Source: Alphaproteobacteria bacterium
Lineage (GTDB): Bacteria > Pseudomonadota > Alphaproteobacteria > Thalassobaculales > Thalassobaculaceae
DNA: 64,000 bases
Direction of reading: 5' to 3'
Assembly: GCA_024742275.1 (NCBI GenBank)
Contig: JANSYS010000017.1
Location: 35,870 to 99,869, forward strand
Shown: positions 17,275 to 26,347 of the stretch, in pieces
Position numbering within the stretch: the stretch's first letter is position 1
Layout of the letters: each line of letters starts with the position of its first letter
Made by a program: the position numbers and the translations under genes
Notes under the pieces: model-generated
What the model was told of the DNA's origin: nothing
The model's input: the letters and a program-made list of their open reading frames with translations, nothing else
The model's database searches: none

Positions 17275-18471
17275 ATGACCGGGGCGCCGTCCCTTAAGGA
17301 CGGCATCTTGTCGCCGGGCCAGGTGCGATGGAGCCTTCTGGCGCACTATGCCTCGTCGATGTCGATCGGTTTGGCTGTCGGCGGTTTCGTTCCTCTCATC
17401 GCGGTGACGCTCGAGGCCCGCCAGGTCGATACGGTCCTCATCGGTATCAATTCCGCCATGACGTCTCTCGGCGTGCTGGTCGTCGCGCCGTTCGCCACGG
17501 CGATTGTGCGCCGCCTCGGGGCCAGTCCGGCGATGGTAGCCGGTCTCCTCGTGACGGCGGCCTCGGCGCTGGCCATGGCCTTCCTGGACAGTCTCTGGAT
17601 CTGGATGGTGCTGCGCTTCCTGATCGGCGCCGGCGTGGCGATCCATTGGGTCGTCAGCGAGACCTGGATGAACGCAATCGTCAGTGAGCGGCGGCGCGGG
17701 CTTGTGATGTCGATATACATCACCTCGATCGCGTCCGGGTTCGCGCTCGGACCGATCATCCTGACGCTGGTGGGAACCGACGGGGCGCTGCCCTTCCTGG
17801 TAATCGCCGGGGTGACGGCCCTGACAGCTCTGCCGATGGCCCTGATCCGCAAACTGGCGCCGTCTCTGGCGTTGGAAACCAGGGGAAGCGTCGTTCGTCT
17901 GGCCCGCGAGGCACCGACGATCTTCGCGGCGGTGCTTACCGTCGGCCTTGTGGATGCGGCATTCTTCACCTTTCTGCCGATCTACGGCTTGCGGGTCGGT
18001 ATGCCCTCCGAAACCGCGATCACCCTTTTGACGGCGGTGTTCGCCGGCAATGTTGCCCTGCAGATCCCCATCGGCTGGATCGCCGACCGGGTAAACCGAC
18101 GGACCATGCTTCTGGTTCTCGGTACGATCTGCATCATCTGTCCCGGTCTGGCGGCGGCACTCCTGAGCGCCGATCCTCTTGCGGCCTATCCGGTTCTGTT
18201 CGTGTGGGGCGGCTGCAGTTTCGGTCTCTACACGGTAGGGGTAACCATGCTCGGAGAGCGCTACCGCGGCGGTGAACTGGTGGCTGCCAACGCTGCCTTC
18301 GTCATGACCTTCGAACTCGCGAACCTGGTCGGCCCGCCGATGTCCGGATGGGCGATCGAGGCGTGGGTGCCCATGGGCCTCATGGTCTACATGGCGATGA
18401 TCGCGGTTGTCTTCGTCGGCGTCTCCCTGATCCGAGGCTGGATGCGGGCACGGGACCCGGCGCCGTCATAG
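17275..18471 (+). CDS. MFS transporter
   Basis: A 398-residue major facilitator protein with 12 hydrophobic helices. It lacks the classic first-half motif, having VAPFATAIVRRLGAS in that position. The second-half version GWIADRVNRRTMLL is well preserved. It resembles the YcaD-like branch of MFS permeases. It starts 24 bases after the coiled-coil protein gene on the same strand and converges on the SPOR lipoprotein gene, with 53 bases between stops. The substrate is unknown. Confidence 0.87.
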   Translation: MTGAPSLKDGILSPGQVRWSLLAHYASSMSIGLAVGGFVPLIAVTLEARQVDTVLIGINSAMTSLGVLVVAPFATAIVRRLGASPAMVAGLLVTAASALAMAFLDSLWIWMVLRFLIGAGVAIHWVVSETWMNAIVSERRRGLVMSIYITSIASGFALGPIILTLVGTDGALPFLVIAGVTALTALPMALIRKLAPSLALETRGSVVRLAREAPTIFAAVLTVGLVDAAFFTFLPIYGLRVGMPSETAITLLTAVFAGNVALQIPIGWIADRVNRRTMLLVLGTICIICPGLAAALLSADPLAAYPVLFVWGGCSFGLYTVGVTMLGERYRGGELVAANAAFVMTFELANLVGPPMSGWAIEAWVPMGLMVYMAMIAVVFVGVSLIRGWMRARDPAPS

Positions 18472-18524
18472 CAGAGGAGAGACGGGAGCGCGTTCGGCTT
18501 CGGTATGCTGACGAGTGGCGAGGG

Positions 18525-19721
18525 TCAGGGAAGCGGGCCCCGAGCGTCGCAGAACTGGCCGTTGGCCTTGATCGGCGCGCAGAACTGCCGTGCCGCGTCC
18601 CGGCTCGGGAAGCCAGCCGCCATCAGTCGGACAAAGGTCCCGCGTCCGTTGCCCGGATCGAACTCGCTGGTAACCATTCGCTTGTCTCTAAGCGCCGGGA
18701 ACCGCCCCTGCAGCACCTTCCAGCCGTTCTGAGCGCCGCGCTGGGAACGATAGGAGGCCAGATGGACCGCCCAGGGACCACCGCCGCCGCTCGCCGCGGT
18801 CGGCGCCGGCTGTGCGGTGCTGGCAGCCGTCGCCTGGCCGGGTTCCATGCCTGCGACCTTTTCCAGCCGCGACACCACGTCTTCCAGCCGGGTGATCAGC
18901 GTATCCGTCCGCTGTTCGTCGTCGCCCATCATCATTCCGGGCTTTTCTTCCGCTTCCATAATCGGCTTGGCTTCGTCGCCCATGACAGCGACCGGCGGAA
19001 CCATCGGGCCCTGCGTGGTGGGGCCATCGATCGGGTTTGGAACGGCAGCCACCGTGGCGGGCAGATCGCGGGTACGATCATTGGCCAGGGTCACCGACAG
19101 CAACTCTTTGCGGGACGTGCCGGTGCCGAAGTCTCGAACCCTGAGCACATAGTTCTGCACGACCGGCGAATAAAAATAGGTGTCGAGAAAGTCCTTGCGC
19201 TGGCAGTCGATCCGGAAGGTCGTGTACGTGCCGGCCGGGACCTCGACCTCCTCCTGGTTCGATACGACGCAGCGGTGTTCCTCCTGCCAGCCGGCCGGCG
19301 CGTTCTCGGCTGAGCCGCGCACGGAGTAGGCGATCACGTTTCCTTCCTGGAGGGGGAAGAGCTGTTCGGGCGAGCCTATGATGGTTTGCTGACCGCGACC
19401 GAGTTCTGGGTGCGAGGACCACCGGAGCTGTGGCGTCACAACGGCTGTGTCCTTCGTCCAGATCAGGCCGCTATCGTTCGTCCATACCACCCTGTCGGGC
19501 GCCACGGAGACCACCTGCTCGCGGGTCGGCTGACCATTTTCCGAATAGACGAACGTATCGCCGGCAGCATAGATCGGTGCGGGCGCGGGCGGCAGCCGAT
19601 CTTCCGGAGCGGACCCTGCGGGCCCGAATCCAACCATGTCGCCGATGCTGCCAATCGAGGAGCAGCCGGTCAGCAGGACTGTCGCGAAGGCCATGTAGAG
19701 AAGCGGTTGGCGCTGCGCCAT
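18525..19721 (-). CDS. SPOR-domain lipoprotein
   Basis: A 398-residue protein with a lipoprotein signal: hydrophobic helix and lipobox LLTGC with Cys20 as the lipidated residue. The middle domain (about 55-230) is beta-rich and resembles no family I can name. A linker rich in Pro, Glu and Met (about 235-300) follows. The last 80 residues form a SPOR domain (GPWAVHLASYRSQ, KANGQFC), which in other proteins binds denuded septal peptidoglycan. The ATG at 19721 places the lipobox correctly. The start is 39 bases inside a longer open frame. A cell-envelope or division-site role is inferred from the SPOR domain. Confidence 0.82.
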   Translation of the reverse strand: MAQRQPLLYMAFATVLLTGCSSIGSIGDMVGFGPAGSAPEDRLPPAPAPIYAAGDTFVYSENGQPTREQVVSVAPDRVVWTNDSGLIWTKDTAVVTPQLRWSSHPELGRGQQTIIGSPEQLFPLQEGNVIAYSVRGSAENAPAGWQEEHRCVVSNQEEVEVPAGTYTTFRIDCQRKDFLDTYFYSPVVQNYVLRVRDFGTGTSRKELLSVTLANDRTRDLPATVAAVPNPIDGPTTQGPMVPPVAVMGDEAKPIMEAEEKPGMMMGDDEQRTDTLITRLEDVVSRLEKVAGMEPGQATAASTAQPAPTAASGGGGPWAVHLASYRSQRGAQNGWKVLQGRFPALRDKRMVTSEFDPGNGRGTFVRLMAAGFPSRDAARQFCAPIKANGQFCDARGPLP

Positions 19722-19935
19722 GCGGATCGGCCTCTCGCCACGAGGGGAATGGAGAATCACCCAGAATCATCAATATTTTGCGGTTGGTGTCAAGAAAACC
19801 GCAAGACTCGCCTTTCGCGACTTGAGCCCGTGTCGCCCGCGCGATTGCGGGAACTTGGTGGATTGACCGAGTCGCCGACGCCCGCCAAGCTTCCGGGCAC
19901 TCTCAATCCCCGTTCCCTCAGCGAAGGAGGCCCCG

Positions 19936-20712
19936 ATGGCCCTTGCTTACGAGGCAGAAGTTCCGTCCGTGCGCGATCAGGTCAGCGAGGAAGAGTGGCG
20001 GATCCGGGTCGATCTGGCCTGCCTGTACCGTCTCGTCGCGCACTACCGCTGGACCGACTCGATCTACACGCACCTCTCGGCCCGCATACCCGGGCCGGAC
20101 CATCACTTCCTACTGAATCCGTACGGCCTCATGTTCGAGGAGGTGACGGCGTCGTCGCTGGTGAAGATCGATACCGAAGGCAAGGTGGTGATGGACTCGC
20201 CCTTCGAGGTGAACGAGGCCGGCTTTACCATCCATTCGGCCGTTCATATGGCGCGCCCGGAGGTGATGTGCGTGGCCCATACCCACACCCGGGCCGGCAT
20301 GGCGGTCTCGGCGCAGAAGGAGGGACTGCTGCCGCTTACCCAGAACGCGCTGATGTTCTACGGCGACCACCTCGCCTATCACGAATACGAGGGGATCGCC
20401 TTCGACCTGGACGAACGCGAGCGGCTTCAGGCCGATCTTGGCGACCGATACGCGATGATCCTGCGCAACCACGGTCTCCTGGCCTGTGGGCGCACGATCG
20501 GCGAGGCGTTCGAGATCCTGCAGAATCTCGAACACGCCTGCGTCGCCCAGCTCGCCGCCCAGACCGGCAAGGATCTGATCCTGCCATCCGAGGAGGTCTG
20601 CCAGCATACCGCCGACCAGTTCTGGGGTGACGGGTCGAAGCCCTTCGGCGAGCGCGCCTGGCCGGCGATGCGGCGCATGATGGATCGCTACAGCCCAGGA
20701 TACGATGCTTGA
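19936..20712 (+). CDS. Class II aldolase/adducin family protein
   Basis: A 258-residue zinc-dependent class II aldolase fold protein. The zinc-binding histidines are in VAHTHTRAGMA (near 115), and the third histidine region is in ILRNHGLLACG (near 178). The N-terminal part contains HLSARIPG, the usual strand after the first helix. Members include fuculose-phosphate aldolase and ribulose-phosphate epimerase, but many alphaproteobacterial ones remain of unknown substrate. A GGAGG ribosome site precedes the ATG. It is the first gene of a catabolic block on the plus strand, followed by hairpins and an amidohydrolase. Confidence 0.85.
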   Translation: MALAYEAEVPSVRDQVSEEEWRIRVDLACLYRLVAHYRWTDSIYTHLSARIPGPDHHFLLNPYGLMFEEVTASSLVKIDTEGKVVMDSPFEVNEAGFTIHSAVHMARPEVMCVAHTHTRAGMAVSAQKEGLLPLTQNALMFYGDHLAYHEYEGIAFDLDERERLQADLGDRYAMILRNHGLLACGRTIGEAFEILQNLEHACVAQLAAQTGKDLILPSEEVCQHTADQFWGDGSKPFGERAWPAMRRMMDRYSPGYDA

Positions 20713-20713
20713 C

Positions 20714-20825
20714 CAAGGGCGCCTGACCGGGGCGCCTTGATCCAAGTGGCTCGACCCGGGGCGACCGACCCTGGGTGCGAGCCGCGAGAGACCGATATCG
20801 GCCCTGTCTGCCCGACAGGGCCGAT
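20714..20825 (+). promoter_or_regulatory. Three consecutive hairpins between aldolase and amidohydrolase genes
   Basis: Three inverted repeats fill most of the 150-base gap. The first (20714-20739) pairs CAAGG(G)CGCC with GGCGCCTTG. The second (20750-20781) pairs CTCGACCC with GGGTGCGAG. The third (20797-20825) is a perfect 12-base stem with loop TGCCC. None is followed by a T run. They may stop or slow transcription after the aldolase gene, protect the mRNA end, or act as a leader for the amidohydrolase gene. The pairing is seen directly; the function is inference. Confidence 0.55.
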
Positions 20826-20862
20826 CCATGAGACGAGAGACCCTATCCACGGAGATACGAAC

Positions 20863-22491
20863 ATGGCGCGGGTGGCCGCTGATACCGTCCTGACGGGCGG
20901 GAAGGTCTTTCTCGGTCCAGGACTCGGGTTCGCCGAGGCGGTGGCGATCTGGCAAGGGCGTGTCCTCGCGACCGGTAAAGCCTCCGAGATCGCTGAGCTG
21001 ACGGGCCCGGATACGCGGAAGATTGATCTTGCCGGACGACTTGCCGTCCCGGGGCTGAACGACGCGCACCAGCACATGATGGCCGTCGGTCTGGGCACTC
21101 TGGAAGTGAATCTCAAGGGCGAGGACATCACCTCGATCGCTGACATCCTGGCGGCGATCAAGGCGCGGGCCGACACGGTGGCACCGGGCGACTGGATCAT
21201 GGGACGCGGCTACGACCACTTCAATCTGGCCGAGAAGCGCCATCCGCTCCGCGAAGAGTTGGATTTGGTGGCGCCGGACAATCCCGTCTACATCAAGCGC
21301 ACTTGCGGCCATATGGGCGTGGCGAATTCCAAGGCGATGGAGATGGCGGAGATCCGGGAGGGTATCGCCAATCCCGCGGGCGGCAACGTCGAGGCGCAGA
21401 ACGGCAAACTGACGGGTCTGCTGCAGGAGACCGCCCAGCAGCTTGTCTACCGCGCGTTCCCGAAAGCCGGCATGGAGGATTTCGTCAACGGCATCGAGGC
21501 CGGTGCGAAGCTCAACCTGTCCTATGGTTTCACGTCCTGCACCGATCCGGGGGTCGGCCTGCGCGAAGGGTATCGGGACTGGCAGGCCTACCTGTTCGCG
21601 CGTCGCCAAGGCCGTCTGCCCCAGCGCATGTATCTGATGCCGCTCGCGGGAACGACCGGTTGGCCGGACCGCGTCCTCGACATGGATTTCATGACCGGAG
21701 ACGGCGACGAGTGGATGCGCACCGGTCCGATGAAGCTGTTCGCCGACGGATCGGCCGGCGGCAAGACGGCGGCAATGTCATCGCCCTACGCCGACGATTC
21801 CGAGAATTTCGGGATCTTCATTTACGGCGACGAAGAGATCCACGGCTATATCGCCGACTATCACGCCCGAGGCTTCCAGATCGCCACCCACGCGATCGGC
21901 GACGCGGCGATCGAGCAGGTGCTTACCGGCTACGAGAAAGCGATCGGCAATCAGATCCGCTCCGACCGGCGCCATCGGATCGAGCATTGCGGCTTCCTGA
22001 CGAAGGACCAGATCGCCCGCATGGCCAGGGCCGGCGTGCTGCCGGCGCCCCAGTCGATCTTTCTTTACGAGTTCGGCGATCTTTACATCGACGCCCTCGG
22101 TTCCGAGCGCCCGGCGGCGAGCTATCCGATGCGGAGCTGGATCGACGCCGGGCTGCATCCCTCGGCCAGTTCCGACGGCCCGGTCTCGCAGACCAACCCG
22201 TTCCGCAACATCTACAACATGGTCACCCGCAAGACCTCGCGGGGCACGCTGATCGGACCGCAAGAGGCGATCACGCTGGAGGAGGCGATCGGTGCCTACA
22301 CGGTGAACAGCGCCTACGGTTCCTTCGAGGAGAACATCAAAGGCACGCTGGAAGTCGGCAAGCTCGGTGACGTCGCGGTCTTCGATACCGACCTCTTCGC
22401 GACGGAGCCCGACGCCTGGATCGATGCGCAGTGCGATCTGACGGTGCTCGGCGGGGAGATCGCGTACGACCGGCAGTCCGAGGCGGCCTAG
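20863..22491 (+). CDS. Amidohydrolase family protein (YtcJ-like)
   Basis: A 542-residue metal-dependent amidohydrolase of the YtcJ/DUF1446-neighbour type. The HxH-like metal motif is DAHQHM after the beta-strand VPGLND. KRTCGHMGVAN contains a conserved histidine. Later metal ligands are in ATHAIGDAAI and RIEHCGF, and the terminal aspartate is in SSDGPVSQTNP. The ATG at 20863 is used because the extra 42 upstream codons run through the hairpin leader. These enzymes hydrolyse amides or cyclic amides; the substrate is not known. It lies downstream of an aldolase gene and converges on bioY. Confidence 0.85.
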   Translation: MARVAADTVLTGGKVFLGPGLGFAEAVAIWQGRVLATGKASEIAELTGPDTRKIDLAGRLAVPGLNDAHQHMMAVGLGTLEVNLKGEDITSIADILAAIKARADTVAPGDWIMGRGYDHFNLAEKRHPLREELDLVAPDNPVYIKRTCGHMGVANSKAMEMAEIREGIANPAGGNVEAQNGKLTGLLQETAQQLVYRAFPKAGMEDFVNGIEAGAKLNLSYGFTSCTDPGVGLREGYRDWQAYLFARRQGRLPQRMYLMPLAGTTGWPDRVLDMDFMTGDGDEWMRTGPMKLFADGSAGGKTAAMSSPYADDSENFGIFIYGDEEIHGYIADYHARGFQIATHAIGDAAIEQVLTGYEKAIGNQIRSDRRHRIEHCGFLTKDQIARMARAGVLPAPQSIFLYEFGDLYIDALGSERPAASYPMRSWIDAGLHPSASSDGPVSQTNPFRNIYNMVTRKTSRGTLIGPQEAITLEEAIGAYTVNSAYGSFEENIKGTLEVGKLGDVAVFDTDLFATEPDAWIDAQCDLTVLGGEIAYDRQSEAA

Positions 22492-22533
22492 GCCAAGCCG
22501 GCGCGCCCTCTTGCGACGACGTCGCCCGGACAC

Positions 22534-22563
22534 CCGTCACCCCGGCGCAAGCCGGGATGACGG
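22534..22563. repeat. REP-like palindrome between convergent genes
   Basis: A compact inverted repeat: CCGTCA-C-CCCGGC, loop GCAA, GCCGGG-A-TGACGG. It sits between the amidohydrolase stop and the end of the convergent bioY remnant. Short hairpins of this kind are scattered in alphaproteobacterial intergenic DNA. Here it could serve both genes as a transcript end. No T run follows. Confidence 0.6.
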
Positions 22564-22581
22564 TACGGTAAATTGTGCCCG

Positions 22582-23172
22582 CTATGCCCGCAAACGACGC
22601 ACCACCGCCCAGGCTGGGGGCATCACGGCGACGGCGAGGGCGGTCTTCAGCAGCGTAGCGGCCCAGAACGGAGCGACGCCGAACGCGAACGCCTTCTCGG
22701 CGCCGATCAGGATCGCCAGCCAGATGAATCCGAATCCGAACACCGCCGCGTGACCGAGACCGGCGGCGACGATCGTCTTGAGCCAGGATCGGTCCCAACC
22801 CCGCTCGGCCAGCGCGCCGCAGAGCCAGGCGCCGGCAACGAAGCCCGCGAGATATCCGCCGGTCGGTCCGGCCATGTAGGCGAGGCCGAGGCCCTTTTCC
22901 GGCTAGCCCGCGAAGACCGGCAACCCGAGCGCGCCCTGGCCCAGGTAGAGCATCACGGTGGCGGCGCCAAGCCGGGGACCGAGCGCCATGCCCAGAACCA
23001 TGATGACGAGTGTCTGCATGGTCATCGGCACGGGATAGAACGCGATTTGCGTCTTGGCCGAGACGGTCAGGAGCAGCGAGCCGGCGATTGCGATACCGGC
23101 ATTCCGCAGCATCCGGCGCGTGCGGTCGTCCGTTGGCAGGGTCGTGTCGAGGAGAGTCGGGTAGGCTGTCAT
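22582..23172 (-). pseudogene. bioY: Biotin transporter BioY interrupted by an in-frame amber codon
   Basis: BioY is the substrate-binding S component of the biotin ECF transporter, a membrane protein of about 190-200 residues. Both halves are present in one frame: residues 1-89 (ending GALGLPVFAG) and, after a TAG codon at 22903-22905, the second half beginning PEKGLGLAYMAGPTGGYLAGF, given here as residues 91-111. Both match BioY well and the total of 195 residues is normal. The single amber codon is the only visible lesion. It could be a recent nonsense mutation, a sequencing error, or a suppressed stop. The gene follows the HAD phosphatase by 77 bases. No BioM or BioN gene is adjacent. Confidence 0.8.
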
Positions 23173-23249
23173 GCCAGGAGTCCGTTGGCAGGTTAATAGG
23201 GCCGCGGACCCTGTTTGACGCAGCCGCGGCTGTCAACGGCGACGCGATG

Positions 23250-23948
23250 TCATCGCCTGGCCGGATACATCATGGGAGCGGTCGGTCGGTTCGCGAGCAG
23301 CAGCTCGTGAACCTCGTGCAGGGTCCGGGCGACATGAATGCATTTGTCGTGCATCTCCTCGGTCGGATCCAGCAGGTCCGGCACCATGATCGTCATCATC
23401 CCGGCGGCGTGGGCCGACCGGACGCCGTTGTGGGAATCCTCGAGTGCCAGGCAATCGGCCGGGTCCAGTCCCAGTCTGTTCGCGGCGACAAGGTAAGGGT
23501 CCGGCGCCGGCTTCGAGCGGGGATAGTCGCCCTTCGCGACAATGGTGTCGAAGCGGTCGACAAGTCCGCTCGGGCCGAGGTGGTGGTCGACGGCCTGGCG
23601 GGGGGAAGACGTCGCGATGGCCCGCGGCACGCCGAGCCCGTCCAGGTGGTCAAGCAGTTCGACCACGCCCGCCTTGAGCAGAGTCTCCAGATCGACGGTC
23701 TCGTGGAAGCGTTCCCAACAGGCGGCGTAGAGACCCTTCGCGTCGAAATCCGGGCCGAAATGATCGAGCAGCGTCGCGACACTCTCGTCGTTTGGAACGC
23801 CGATGATCCGCTGGAAGAGGGAAAGCGGCAGGTCATGGCCCCACGCGGCGGCGGTGGCGATGAGCGAATCGCGGAAGTATGTCTCCGTGTCGACCAAAAG
23901 GCCGTCCATGTCGAACACGACGCCGCAGATTGAGCGATGAAAAACCAT
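23250..23948 (-). CDS. HAD-superfamily phosphatase (beta-phosphoglucomutase/GS1-like)
   Basis: A 232-residue HAD hydrolase of subfamily IA with a helical cap. Motif I is VFDMDGLLVDTE near residue 11, with the nucleophile and acid aspartates. Motif II threonine/serine is in AIATSSPRQ, motif III lysine in KPAPDPYL, and motif IV in LALEDSHNG. The family includes beta-phosphoglucomutase and sugar phosphatases. The frame extends upstream to 24056, but the family homology begins at the ATG at 23948. It precedes bioY on the same strand and diverges from the amidohydrolase at 24111. Confidence 0.87.
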   Translation of the reverse strand: MVFHRSICGVVFDMDGLLVDTETYFRDSLIATAAAWGHDLPLSLFQRIIGVPNDESVATLLDHFGPDFDAKGLYAACWERFHETVDLETLLKAGVVELLDHLDGLGVPRAIATSSPRQAVDHHLGPSGLVDRFDTIVAKGDYPRSKPAPDPYLVAANRLGLDPADCLALEDSHNGVRSAHAAGMMTIMVPDLLDPTEEMHDKCIHVARTLHEVHELLLANRPTAPMMYPARR

Positions 23949-24110
23949 CGCCCCCAGTACCTGAAAACGGGGTATCGGAGAAGCGCTCCATATCCGTCCG
24001 GCGCCCACCGTCGACCGCTGCTCCCGGTTTGACGCGGCCGATGCGGGCGACCACACTCCGGAGGTGCCGCGACATCACGTCGGCATCCGCAATCAACACT
24101 GGGGACGAAG

Positions 24111-25565
24111 ATGAGCCGCACGACGGTGATCAAGAATGCTGACTGGGTAATCGGCTGGGATCCGGAAGGCGGTTCTGAGGGGACCGGCGGGCACGTCTAT
24201 CTTAGGAACGCCGATGTCGCCTTTCGCGACCACGAACTGATCCATGTCGGCAAGAGCTTCGCCGGAGAGGCGGACGTGACCCTGGATGGATCGGGCAGGA
24301 TGATCGTTCCCGGTTTCATCAACGTCCACAGCCACCCGGCCTCCGAGCCCGGGAACAAAGGCCTGAACGAGGAACTGGGCTCCCCCAAACTCGGCCAGTC
24401 CTCGCTCTATGAATACATGCCGGTGTTCCGCATGCTGCCCGAAGGCGCCAGCCCGGCCATGCGTTTCGCCATCCACGAGATGCTGAAGAGCGGCGTCACC
24501 ACCTATTGCGACCTCTCCATGGCCCGCGACGGCTGGGTCGAGGACGTGGCGTCGACCGGCATCCGCGGCGTGCTCTGCCCGATGTACCGCTCCGCCGCCT
24601 GGACCACCAAGGACGGCCATTCCGTCGTGTACGACTGGGACGAGGCGGCCGGCGAGCGGGCGATGGAGCGGGCCATCGCCACCATCGACGAGGCCGACTC
24701 GCACCCGTCGGGCCGCATGTCCGGCATGATGGGGCCGTCCCAGATCGACACCTGCACCGCCGAGCTGATCCAGGCCTCCCACAAGGAGGCGATGGATCGC
24801 GGCATCGCCATGCACATCCACGCGGCCCAGAGCGTGGTCGAGTTCAACGAGATGACCCGGCGCCACGGCATGACGCCGATCGAGTGGCTGGATGATCTCG
24901 GCGTGCTCACCGACGGAACGATCGTCGCGCACGGCATCTTCCTGAACGACCATCCCTGGCTGCATTGGCCCCAGGCGAACGATTTCGGCCGGCTGGTCGC
25001 GTCCGGCGCCGGCGTCGCCCACTGTCCGAACGTGTTCTGGCGGCGGGGCATCGCGCTCAACCATGTCGGCCGCTACATGGACGCCGGCATCCCGCTCGGC
25101 CTCGGCACGGACACTTTCCCCCACAACTTCATCCACGAGATGGAGGTGGCGATGATCGCCGGGCGCCTGATGGCGGGAGACTTCAAAAATGCCACGACCG
25201 AGCAGATCTTCCATGCCGCCACCGCCGGAGCGGCGGCGCTGATCGGCCGCGACGACATCGGCCGCCTGGAGCCCGGCTGCAAGGCCGACTTCACGGTGGT
25301 CGATTGCGGCCATCCCTACATGCAGCCGCTGCGCGACCCGATCCGCAGCCTGATCTATTCCGCCGGCGACCGCGCGGTGGAGGACGTTTGGGTGCATGGG
25401 GAAAAGGTGGTCTCGAAGGGCGAGGTCGCGCGGATCGACGTCGTCGACGCCGCGGCCAAGCTGAACGAGTTCCAGGAGATCACCATCTCCGGCGTGCGTC
25501 AGCGCGACTGGGCCGGGCGGGATATCGACACCATGACCCCGAGGGTCTTCGAAACGCGGGAGTAG
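24111..25565 (+). CDS. Amidohydrolase of the ATZ/TRZ-like deaminase group
   Basis: A 484-residue metal-dependent hydrolase. Metal ligands are HxH in NVHSHP (near residue 71), a histidine in MHIHAAQS, another in IVAHGIF and the aspartate in GLGTDTFPHNF. The beta-sandwich at both ends (start IKNADWVIGWDP, end VWVHGEKVV) is typical of this group, which includes guanine deaminase, chlorohydrolases and related ring-deaminating enzymes. A GGGGACGAAG ribosome site precedes the ATG. Given the nearby hydantoinase genes, a cyclic nitrogen compound is a reasonable guess for the substrate. Confidence 0.85.
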   Translation: MSRTTVIKNADWVIGWDPEGGSEGTGGHVYLRNADVAFRDHELIHVGKSFAGEADVTLDGSGRMIVPGFINVHSHPASEPGNKGLNEELGSPKLGQSSLYEYMPVFRMLPEGASPAMRFAIHEMLKSGVTTYCDLSMARDGWVEDVASTGIRGVLCPMYRSAAWTTKDGHSVVYDWDEAAGERAMERAIATIDEADSHPSGRMSGMMGPSQIDTCTAELIQASHKEAMDRGIAMHIHAAQSVVEFNEMTRRHGMTPIEWLDDLGVLTDGTIVAHGIFLNDHPWLHWPQANDFGRLVASGAGVAHCPNVFWRRGIALNHVGRYMDAGIPLGLGTDTFPHNFIHEMEVAMIAGRLMAGDFKNATTEQIFHAATAGAAALIGRDDIGRLEPGCKADFTVVDCGHPYMQPLRDPIRSLIYSAGDRAVEDVWVHGEKVVSKGEVARIDVVDAAAKLNEFQEITISGVRQRDWAGRDIDTMTPRVFETRE

Positions 25566-25722
25566 CATCGGCATGGGATCAACACCGAGCCGTTTGGGCG
25601 TCTCACCCGCTGTCAAACCTGGGTGAGAGCGGCGCGAGGCGGTTGTAACCGGATGTCCGCGGGGCTCATTTCTTCAGGACGTCGACCCGATCGACGGACG
25701 CAATGAGGGATCAGATCGAGCC

Positions 25723-26223
25723 ATGGCCGACACCGACACGCTTCGCAGCCCGACCGTTCCGCCGCTGAACGCCGCCACTCTGGGGGTCATGTTCGTCGCC
25801 GGCGCGGCGGCCACTGTCGCCTTCGACTTCTGGGGGCAGATCGTCAGTCCCGGCATCGGCTGGGCGAACCTGTCGCCCCATGGACTGGCGAAGAGCCTCC
25901 TGGGGACCTTCGGGCTGCCGAACAACGACTTCGCTGGTTACTTCGTGCATTTCTACCTGGTCGGCCTGTTCGGCTATCCGATCGGATGGCTGTTCATCTT
26001 CAAACCCATCTGGGAGAGAATCTTCGGCGGACTTGGCGGATGGTTCGTCCCGGCTGCGGTTTATGGTTTCGGACTCTGGATCTTCGCGATCGGGGGAATC
26101 ACCGCAATCGCGGGGCTGCCGTTCTTCCTGAACTTCACCGGCATCACCTGGGTGGCGCTGGTCGGACACGTTCTCTACGGCATCGTCCTCGTCCTCGCGC
26201 TCCGGATGGTGTCCCGGGGCTGA
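25723..26223 (+). CDS. Four-helix membrane protein of unknown function
   Basis: A 166-residue inner-membrane protein with four hydrophobic segments, at about residues 17-37, 72-95, 106-132 and 138-160. The short loops contain FDFWGQIVSPGIGWANLSP and a phenylalanine/glycine-rich stretch. No enzyme motif is seen. It stands alone between the amidohydrolase and folD genes with gaps of 157 and 124 bases. No family was recognised. Confidence 0.65.
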   Translation: MADTDTLRSPTVPPLNAATLGVMFVAGAAATVAFDFWGQIVSPGIGWANLSPHGLAKSLLGTFGLPNNDFAGYFVHFYLVGLFGYPIGWLFIFKPIWERIFGGLGGWFVPAAVYGFGLWIFAIGGITAIAGLPFFLNFTGITWVALVGHVLYGIVLVLALRMVSRG

Positions 26224-26347
26224 GACCCGGTTCGCTAGCGCGCCGGCTTCACCCCATTCCGACACCGGGGGTCGCGCTCGCACCATGCCGACGTTAAAAG
26301 GCGCGCTATGCGGTCGGAAGGATCGCGGAGCAGGCATGGGGTGAGCG

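Noticed and set aside
23949..24056. Upstream in-frame extension of the HAD phosphatase
   Set aside because: The extension has no HAD features, and family homology starts at the ATG at 23948.
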